Origin: Lachnospiraceae bacterium
Lineage (GTDB): Bacteria; Bacillota; Clostridia; Lachnospirales; Lachnospiraceae
DNA length: 41,930 nt
Assembly: GCA_024691565.1 (NCBI GenBank)
Contig: JAILNN010000095.1
Location: forward strand, 1 to 41,930
Direction: 5' to 3'
Shown: in pieces, positions 35,323 through 41,930 of the stretch
Numbering within the stretch: position 1 is the first letter of the stretch
Layout of the letters: each line of letters opens with the position of its first letter
Notes under the pieces: model-generated
What the model saw: only the letters and a program-made list of their open reading frames with translations
Told to the model about the DNA's origin: nothing
Databases searched by the model: none
Made by a program: the position numbers and the translations under genes

Positions 35323-36516
35323 ATGGCAAAAGAGAAGTTTGAAAGAAGTAAACCGCATTGTAATATCGGTACCATTGGTCACGTAGATCATGGTAAAACA
35401 ACACTTACAGCAGCTATCACAAAGGTACTTGCAACAAAGATGCCTTCAGCTGTTAACAAAATCGTAGATTTTGAAAACATTGATAAGGCTCCAGAAGAGC
35501 GTGAAAGAGGTATCACAATCTCTACAGCTCACGTTGAGTATGAGACAGAGAACAGACATTACGCTCACGTTGACTGCCCAGGCCATGCTGATTATGTAAA
35601 GAACATGATCACTGGTGCTGCACAGATGGACGGTGCTATCCTTGTTGTTGCTGCAACTGATGGTGTTATGGCTCAGACAAAAGAGCATATCCTTCTTGCA
35701 AGACAGGTTAACGTTCCTTACATCGTAGTATTCCTTAACAAGTGCGAGATGGTTGATGATGAAGAACTTATCGAGCTTGTAGAGATGGAAGTTACAGAGC
35801 AGCTTGAGGAATATGGTTTTGAAGGTTGCCCAATCATCAAGGGTTCAGCTCTTAAGGCTCTTGAAGATCCAAACGGAGAGTGGGCTGACAAGATCATGGA
35901 ACTCATGAACGAAGTTGATTCTTATATTCCAACTCCAGAACGTGATACAGATAAGCCATTCCTTATGCCTGTTGAGGACGTATTCACAATCTCAGGTCGT
36001 GGTACAGTTGCTACAGGTAGAGTAGAAAGAGGAACACTTCACCTTTCAGATCCTCTTGAGATCCTTGGTGTTAAGGATGACAAGAAGGAAACAGTTGTTA
36101 CTGGTATCGAAATGTTCCATAAGATGCTTGATGAAGCTCAGGCTGGTGATAACATCGGAGCTCTTCTTCGTGGTGTTAACCGTGATGAAATCATCCGTGG
36201 ACAGGTTCTTGCTAAGCCAGGAACAGTTACTTGCCACAAGAAATTCAAGGCTCAGGTTTACGTTCTTAAAGAGGAAGAGGGAGGACGTCATACTCCTTTC
36301 GTAAATAACTATCGTCCACAGTTCTACTTCAGAACAACAGACGTTACTGGTATCTGCGCTCTTCCAGCTGATACAAAGATGTGTATGCCTGGTGATAATG
36401 TAGAAATGACTGTAGAACTTATTCACCCAATCGCTATGGAGCAGGGACTTAGCTTCGCTATCCGTGAAGGTGGTAGAACAGTAGGTTCAGGACAGGTTAC
36501 AGAAGTTATCGAGTAA
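35323..36516 (+). CDS. tuf: Elongation factor Tu
   Basis: [36 protein letters not shown]; full length to SGQVTEVIE. Confidence 0.99.
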   Translation: MAKEKFERSKPHCNIGTIGHVDHGKTTLTAAITKVLATKMPSAVNKIVDFENIDKAPEERERGITISTAHVEYETENRHYAHVDCPGHADYVKNMITGAAQMDGAILVVAATDGVMAQTKEHILLARQVNVPYIVVFLNKCEMVDDEELIELVEMEVTEQLEEYGFEGCPIIKGSALKALEDPNGEWADKIMELMNEVDSYIPTPERDTDKPFLMPVEDVFTISGRGTVATGRVERGTLHLSDPLEILGVKDDKKETVVTGIEMFHKMLDEAQAGDNIGALLRGVNRDEIIRGQVLAKPGTVTCHKKFKAQVYVLKEEEGGRHTPFVNNYRPQFYFRTTDVTGICALPADTKMCMPGDNVEMTVELIHPIAMEQGLSFAIREGGRTVGSGQVTEVIE

Positions 36517-36570
36517 TTATATACTGAATTAAGTGCCTTTAAAGCATTTTATGCTTTTGGCGTTATATGG

Positions 36571-36609
36571 CAGGTGCCTTAGACTTAGGTTTAAGGCACC
36601 TGTTTTATT
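36571..36609 (+). terminator. Rho-independent terminator of the str operon
   Basis: CAGGTGCCTTA (36571-36581)/TAAGGCACCTG (36592-36602) then TTTTATTT. Confidence 0.92.
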
Positions 36610-36643
36610 TCGGGGTGATTATATTACTGGTGTGATCATATTA

Positions 36644-36693
36644 CGCTGAGATAAACGCTCTACGAGGATGCGATTAGATAGTAAAGCTATCTA
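36644..36693. repeat. Second copy of the short element shared with the NRPS upstream region
   Basis: CGCTGAGATAAACGCTCTACGAGGATGCG (36644-36672) versus GACTGAGTTAAACGCTCCGCGAGGATGCG (34-62); then hairpin TAGATAG..CTATCTA (36675-36693). Confidence 0.7.
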
Positions 36694-36713
36694 TTGATTA
36701 TGTTTGGAAAATA

Positions 36714-36758
36714 AAAGGTGAACATAAGTTCGACAATTCGAAATTTATGTTCACCTTT
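36714..36758. terminator. Bidirectional hairpin between convergent tuf and pyrophosphorylase genes
   Basis: AAAGGTGAACATAA (36714-36727)/TTATGTTCACCTTT (36745-36758), nested TTCG/CGAA. Confidence 0.75.
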
Positions 36759-36790
36759 ATTATTAGTGCGATTATGTAAAATACCTAAGT

Positions 36791-38023
36791 TTAAAGTTCT
36801 ATACCATTTTCCTTTAGTAATTCTCTTGCTGATTCAATGGAATCAACACCTGATTTATTCTTTATTGGAGCAAACTCTTTGTTTCTTACCACCTCAAATG
36901 GAAGACATGAATCAAACATTTCAATCATATCTAAGATGAGTGTTTCATATTTATAGCCATTTGGTTCTGTTGGTGAGATTAATTCGCCGTTTTCATCGAT
37001 GTATGGAATCTTCTTTTCTACAACGTGCCATGGAAGAGCAGCTGAGCTTATTTTTATTAGTGATTCTACATCGAAGAGGTAGTTTAGTATTACGCCGAAA
37101 TTATAGGCTGGATCTCCATTTTCATCTTTAGTATTCATTAATTCGTCTGTTAATTCGTAGTATTCAACTACTGATGGAGCATTATCTTTTAAGCACATTA
37201 CGCCTACTTTTTCATCTGGAGCACTTTTCTTTACAACCTTAGCGCCGCATTTTGCGTTTCTTTTTATTGTTGCACCTACAAAGATTGGATCTGCAATTCG
37301 TTGTAGAACATTATCTACTGCAAATACATTTAACCATTTGATTCCTACTTTTTTGATTAAGTCTAGTAGGCCTGATTTCTCAAGAGATAAAAACCATCCG
37401 CCATTTCCGTTAGGTGAATCAGCCATATGTGACTTTGAATCCATAAATACTTTGCAATCCCTGTCTGTTGCGATTGCCATTTCTTGCTTAAAGAAGTGTA
37501 CATAGTCTTTTTCGTATCCAAAGAAATTATGTTCTGTTATGAAACTAACAGTCTCATCGTTGTTTTTATCACTTGTCATAATAAAGAGATGAATTGATGT
37601 GCCGGTTTCTTTAACAACATCTAAAAGGTTTGTAAAAATCCTTTCGAATATAAATACAGGCTTAGTTATTCCTATATCGCAAACTCCCTTTGGACCATTG
37701 TTACCCAGACGAGTACCCATTCCACCTGCAAGTAGAACAGCACCTACTTCGTTATTCTTAATTGCCTTAACTCCAGCTTCCTTAAATTCATCTTTATTTT
37801 CGTTGATTTCATTAAGTTGAATTGCCTTAATTGGAGTGATTTTCTTCTCTGATGGCTTTGCATTTTTGTAAGAATCAAAGGAGTGCTTTATAATTTGAAA
37901 ATCAGTGGTCTCAATTTGAGCAGATAACGCTTTTCTTTCTTCATCATTTAATTCATCCCAATACTTTAAAACATGTTCTTGTGAAGCGTCAGTAAGTTTT
38001 TTTAGTAATGTATTCTTTTCCAT
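36791..38023 (-). CDS. UTP-hexose-1-phosphate / UDP-N-acetylhexosamine uridylyltransferase family protein
   Basis: VGAVLLAGGMGTRLGNNGPKGVCDIGI; NGNGGWFLSLEKSGLLD; WLNVFAVDNVLQRIADPIFVG. Confidence 0.9.
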   Translation of the reverse strand: MEKNTLLKKLTDASQEHVLKYWDELNDEERKALSAQIETTDFQIIKHSFDSYKNAKPSEKKITPIKAIQLNEINENKDEFKEAGVKAIKNNEVGAVLLAGGMGTRLGNNGPKGVCDIGITKPVFIFERIFTNLLDVVKETGTSIHLFIMTSDKNNDETVSFITEHNFFGYEKDYVHFFKQEMAIATDRDCKVFMDSKSHMADSPNGNGGWFLSLEKSGLLDLIKKVGIKWLNVFAVDNVLQRIADPIFVGATIKRNAKCGAKVVKKSAPDEKVGVMCLKDNAPSVVEYYELTDELMNTKDENGDPAYNFGVILNYLFDVESLIKISSAALPWHVVEKKIPYIDENGELISPTEPNGYKYETLILDMIEMFDSCLPFEVVRNKEFAPIKNKSGVDSIESARELLKENGIEL

Positions 38024-38304
38024 AGTAACCTCTCTTTTAATTATTTTTTTGTAATCTATATATAAAAATCAATTGCAATAGATTATATCGTCTTTACATA
38101 AATTTAGTCGGATTTCGCCGACTTCATGTTACATAGAAGTATAAGCGATTTTTAGCTTTTTTTCAATATACTATTCAAAGATTTCCTTTTTTTATTAGGG
38201 TAAATGTGATACAATGTTATGGATTTTAGCGATTAAAAGAATCTCGCTAAATAAAAGCTTTTAATAAATGTTTCAAACATGCCATTTGGATTGGAGATGA
38301 TTTT

Positions 38305-38697
38305 TTGGTATTTGGCGTTGGCACTGATATTATTGATGTTGAGAGACTTTCAAAGCCTTTTGGTAAGAAGGGTGTTAAGAGGATTTTTACAGAGACTGAA
38401 CTTGATTTTATTTGGTCTGGTGCGTCTGAGAGTACTAGTTTTCAGCGAGCTGCTGGTAATTTTGCTGCTAAAGAGGCGATTGTTAAAGCGTTTGGTACTG
38501 GTTTTGTAGGAATGAATCCTTCTGATATTGAAGTCCTTAGAAGAGAAAGTGGAGCCCCGTATGTTAGATTATATAGGGGTGCTAAGAAGTTTGTTAAAGA
38601 AAATAATATTACTAAGATTCATATATCTATTAGTAACCTTAAGAGTTATTCAACTGCTGTAGCGGTTTGCGAGGCTGAAGAGATAACTGAGGAATAA
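38305..38697 (+). CDS. acpS: Holo-[acyl-carrier-protein] synthase
   Basis: VFGVGTDIIDVERL, NFAAKEAIVKAFGTGF, HISISNLKSYSTAVAV; TTG start. Confidence 0.95.
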   Translation: MVFGVGTDIIDVERLSKPFGKKGVKRIFTETELDFIWSGASESTSFQRAAGNFAAKEAIVKAFGTGFVGMNPSDIEVLRRESGAPYVRLYRGAKKFVKENNITKIHISISNLKSYSTAVAVCEAEEITEE

Positions 38698-38738
38698 AAC
38701 TTTAGGAATAAATCTTTAATTAGAAGGAGACAATTTTT

Positions 38739-39695
38739 ATGAGAATTGTCCATGAAAATGAATTTGATTTTAGAACACTAGAGGATGAAGATATTAAGCT
38801 TCTTCTGCCAAATAGAAGGGGTAGAAAGAATAAAGGAAGCTTTGGTAAGGTTCTAATTATTGCTGGTTCTTCCGAGATTTTTGGGGCTGCTTTTCTTTCT
38901 GCTATTTGTGCTTATCGTATTGGTGCTGGTCTTGTTAAGATTTGTACTGATAGGGCTAATGAGAATGCTATTAAGACTCTAATTCCTGAAGCGTTATTTA
39001 GTTTTTATTTGGATGAGGACTTTAAGGATGATGCTTTTTTAAAGGATAGTTTAAGTAAGAGTATTGAATGGGCAGATGTTGTTCTTTGTGGCCCTGGTAT
39101 TGGAATAAGCGATAATTCAAGGAAAATGGTTGAATTCTTGACTTGTATCAGGAATAAACCTATAATACTAGACGCGGATGCATTAAATATCTTGTCAAAG
39201 AATGACGGAAATGCTTTTAAGAACCTAACGAGTAATTTTATTTTGACACCACATCTTATGGAAATGAAGAGGATGGTTAAGAACTTTTCAATCGATGAGA
39301 TTAAGGATGATATGGTTTACGTTCTTAAGACTTTTAATAAGGATTTTTCTGGTATTACAGTTTTAAAGGATGCCAGGACTATTGTTAACTTTGGTGAGAT
39401 TTTTTATTTGAATCAAAGTGGAAATTCAGCTCTTTCTAAGGGTGGTTCAGGTGATTGTTTAGCAGGTATTATTGCTGGTTTAATTGCGCAATACCCTGAT
39501 ATATTAAGTGGATTTAAAAGTTACTCTGAAAAGAATCCAAATGGTTTTGATATAGAAATAATTCAAAAGACAATTGAAATTGTTTCGCTTGCAGTTTTTA
39601 TTCATGGAAAAACTGCTGATAATTATGTTAAGAAAAATAGCGAATTTTCAATGCTCGCAAGAGATATTGGAGAGGAATTAAAGCATATAATTTAA
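38739..39695 (+). CDS. nnrD: ADP-dependent (S)-NAD(P)H-hydrate dehydratase
   Basis: NKGSFGKVLIIAGSSEIFGAAFLSAICAYRIGAGLVKI, LCGPGIG, ILDADALNIL, SGNSALSKGGSGDCLAGIIAGLIAQ. Confidence 0.93.
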   Translation: MRIVHENEFDFRTLEDEDIKLLLPNRRGRKNKGSFGKVLIIAGSSEIFGAAFLSAICAYRIGAGLVKICTDRANENAIKTLIPEALFSFYLDEDFKDDAFLKDSLSKSIEWADVVLCGPGIGISDNSRKMVEFLTCIRNKPIILDADALNILSKNDGNAFKNLTSNFILTPHLMEMKRMVKNFSIDEIKDDMVYVLKTFNKDFSGITVLKDARTIVNFGEIFYLNQSGNSALSKGGSGDCLAGIIAGLIAQYPDILSGFKSYSEKNPNGFDIEIIQKTIEIVSLAVFIHGKTADNYVKKNSEFSMLARDIGEELKHII

Positions 39696-39746
39696 ATATA
39701 TAAATTATATAAAAATTTACATAAATCTAAAGGGGACTTTTATCTT

Positions 39747-40910
39747 ATGAAGGAACTAAGTAGAGTTAAGGCTGTTATTGATTTAGATGCGATTTATGAG
39801 AATGTTTTTAATGCTAAGAAACTTTTAGCTGATGGCACGGGAATTATGGGTGTTATCAAGGCTGATGGATATGGACATGGTGCAGTTCAGGTTGCTAAGA
39901 CTATTGACGAGCTTGTTTCATATTATGGAATTGCAGTTTTAGAAGAGGGAATTGAACTTAGAAAGAATGGAATTAAGACTCCTATGTTAATTTTGGGATA
40001 TACTAATCCATTGCTTTATGAGGATATGATTGAATATGATATTGATACGGCGGTTTTCTCTATGGAAATGGCTGAGAAGATTTCTGAAACTGCTGTTAAG
40101 GCTGGTAAAGAAGCAGGTATTCATATTGCCATCGATACTGGAATGAGTAGAATTGGTTTTGATTTATCTGATGAGTCGATTGATAAGGTGGTTAAGATTA
40201 GTAAGCTTCCTAATGTTAGAATTGATGGAATGTTTACTCATTTTGCTACTATGGATGAGAAAGATAAGAGTAAGGCTTTTGAGCAGTTTGATAAATATAT
40301 GGACTTTAATAGTCGTTTAGAGAAGAAGGGAATTCATATTCCAATTAAGCATGTTTCTAATAGCGCTGGAATCACTGAGGCTCCACAGGCTCATCTTGAT
40401 ATGGTTAGAGATGGCATCTGTGTTTATGGTCTTTATCCTTCTGATGATGTTGATAAGGCTAAGCTTCCTCTTAAGCCTGCGATGGAAATTAAATCCTATG
40501 TTTCATTTGTTAAGACTATTCCTGCTGGTACCCATATTGGATATGGAGCTACCTTTACAGCTGATAAGGAGATGACTATTGCGACAATTCCAATTGGTTA
40601 TGCTGATGGTTATCCTAGAAGCTTATCAAACCTTGGATGGGTTTTAATTCGTGGTAAGAAGGCGCCTATTACTGGTAGAGTTTGTATGGATCAGTTGATG
40701 GTTGATGTTTCTGATATTCCTGGAGTAACTGAGAATGATGAGGTTACACTTGTTGGAAGAGATGGAGATGAATTCATTTCTGTAGAGGAAATTTCAAATC
40801 TAGCTGGTTCCTTTAACTATGAATTTGTTTGTGATGTTGGAAAGAGAGTTCCTAGAGAATATATTAAAAATGGTGAGAGGGTTGCCATTGGAAGTTATTT
40901 TAAAAAATAA
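39747..40910 (+). CDS. alr: Alanine racemase
   Basis: MGVIKADGYGHGAVQVAK (PLP lysine motif), HIAIDTGMSRIGF, GRVCMDQLMVDVSDI. Confidence 0.97.
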   Translation: MKELSRVKAVIDLDAIYENVFNAKKLLADGTGIMGVIKADGYGHGAVQVAKTIDELVSYYGIAVLEEGIELRKNGIKTPMLILGYTNPLLYEDMIEYDIDTAVFSMEMAEKISETAVKAGKEAGIHIAIDTGMSRIGFDLSDESIDKVVKISKLPNVRIDGMFTHFATMDEKDKSKAFEQFDKYMDFNSRLEKKGIHIPIKHVSNSAGITEAPQAHLDMVRDGICVYGLYPSDDVDKAKLPLKPAMEIKSYVSFVKTIPAGTHIGYGATFTADKEMTIATIPIGYADGYPRSLSNLGWVLIRGKKAPITGRVCMDQLMVDVSDIPGVTENDEVTLVGRDGDEFISVEEISNLAGSFNYEFVCDVGKRVPREYIKNGERVAIGSYFKK

Positions 40911-40952
40911 TATTGTGGGAAAAAATATTTGATATAGAAACGGTGAATAAAT

Positions 40953-41897
40953 ATGGTTGAAATTAATAGTACAAGCGCAATTGCAATGTTGGAGGTTGGA
41001 CTTCTTTCGTTCATTATTCCTATTGGTATGCTTGTTGTTTGGAAAATTAAAAATAAGAAAACTGAGAATGTAAGTGTTGTTCCATTCTTTGCAGGTATCT
41101 TTTCTTATATTTTGTTTGGATTTATTATTAAATCTTTAGTTAATGCAATTTGTGTTGGATTTAAGACGCCATTTTCGGTTCTTGTAGGTTCTAATATTTT
41201 TGTGTCTTCAATTTATTTTGCATTTGTTGGTGCAATTTTTGATCAGCTTGGAAAACTTTTTGTTTTTAAAAATGTATTTATAAAGAGTATAAAGAAGTAT
41301 ACAGGTCCTAAGGATGTAATTACCTTTGGTATTGGTTTTGGTGCTGTTGAGGCTGTTCTTAGTCTTGGTATCGTGTATATTCAGAATTATGTTTATGCAT
41401 CCCTTGTTAATAATGGTACAATGGATCAAATCCTTCAGGATTATGCTAAGAGTGGTGATTCTACGGCAATTGACAATATTAATTATAAGTTGCAAGAAAT
41501 TGCTACTATTACACCTATTGATTGTATGTTATATGCAGTTGATAGAGTTGCTATGATTTTCATACAGATTGCTCTTTGTATTTTGGTTTATTCTTCAATT
41601 GTTAATTATAGAAAAATGGATTTTCATTTTGCATGTATTATTCATTTTCTTACATTGAATATTTTTTACTTCTCAACTAAGGCTGGAAGTATTGCTAATA
41701 ACTTGATTACTGAGTTTTGTGCTGTTGTTGTTACAGCGGTAATTGTTTATTTAGCATTTATTACATATAAATCATTTGATAAGAATATTAAATTCGATGA
41801 TTCTGGAAATAGCATTCCAGAGGCATCTGAAAAAGAAGTTAAGACAGAAAAAGAAGAGAAGTCTATTTCTAAAGTTGCTAAGGGAAAATATAATTAA
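40953..41897 (+). CDS. YhfC-family putative intramembrane metalloprotease-like protein
   Basis: Multi-TM; AFVGAIFDQLGKLFVFK, DVITFGIGFGAVEAVL, acidic/Lys C-terminal tail. Confidence 0.65.
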   Translation: MVEINSTSAIAMLEVGLLSFIIPIGMLVVWKIKNKKTENVSVVPFFAGIFSYILFGFIIKSLVNAICVGFKTPFSVLVGSNIFVSSIYFAFVGAIFDQLGKLFVFKNVFIKSIKKYTGPKDVITFGIGFGAVEAVLSLGIVYIQNYVYASLVNNGTMDQILQDYAKSGDSTAIDNINYKLQEIATITPIDCMLYAVDRVAMIFIQIALCILVYSSIVNYRKMDFHFACIIHFLTLNIFYFSTKAGSIANNLITEFCAVVVTAVIVYLAFITYKSFDKNIKFDDSGNSIPEASEKEVKTEKEEKSISKVAKGKYN

Positions 41898-41930
41898 TAA
41901 TATATTTTATAATGAATTATTAATTATATT

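Noticed and set aside
36615-36644. Direct repeat GTGATTATATTAC / GTGATCATATTAC after the tuf terminator
   Set aside because: Short, AT-rich and only two copies; probably part of the degenerate element at 36644 or chance.
1-41930. CRISPR arrays, insertion sequences, prophage genes, tRNA or rRNA genes
   Set aside because: No regularly spaced repeats, transposase/integrase motifs or recognisable tRNA/rRNA sequence found by eye; a tool scan (tRNAscan-SE, CRISPRCasFinder) would be needed to exclude them.

Overview
A 41.9-kb, low-GC, gene-dense window, most likely chromosomal DNA of a Lachnospiraceae/Clostridia bacterium. This is inferred from gene content (str operon, CoA-transferase, BspA-type LRR_5 surface proteins, GH43 and GH5 enzymes) and not from a database match. 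Contents in order: (1) a GC-rich structured element, then a six-domain NRPS (A-T-C-A-T-reductase) coupled to a MATE transporter fused to an RsbW-like HATPase domain; (2) a metal-uptake block with a Cys/His-rich small membrane protein, a ZnuA-like lipoprotein with a His-rich loop, and a second lipoprotein; (3) a membrane GGDEF-PAS protein; (4) a GH43 glycosidase; (5) a giant transglutaminase-like/LRR_5 surface protein; (6) a CoA-transferase, an orphan ORF and a YgjP-type metallopeptidase; (7) a modular GH5 cellulase with a long, palindrome-rich leader; (8) a Fur/Zur-type regulator, a tandem DUF6273-like/LRR_5 surface protein and a PASTA Ser/Thr kinase, convergent with a zinc-ribbon/FHA-like protein and a REC-LytTR-FHA regulator; (9) rpsL-rpsG-fusA-tuf; (10) a UDP-sugar pyrophosphorylase-like gene and acpS-nnrD-alr-YhfC. 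The best leads for undescribed biology are the NRPS/MATE-HATPase pair, the REC-LytTR-FHA fusion facing a PASTA kinase, the shared C-terminal LRR_5 module on two unrelated surface proteins, a GC-rich repeat seen at 34-62 and 36644-36672, and the GH5 leader. All family calls come from reading motifs by eye; no searches were run.
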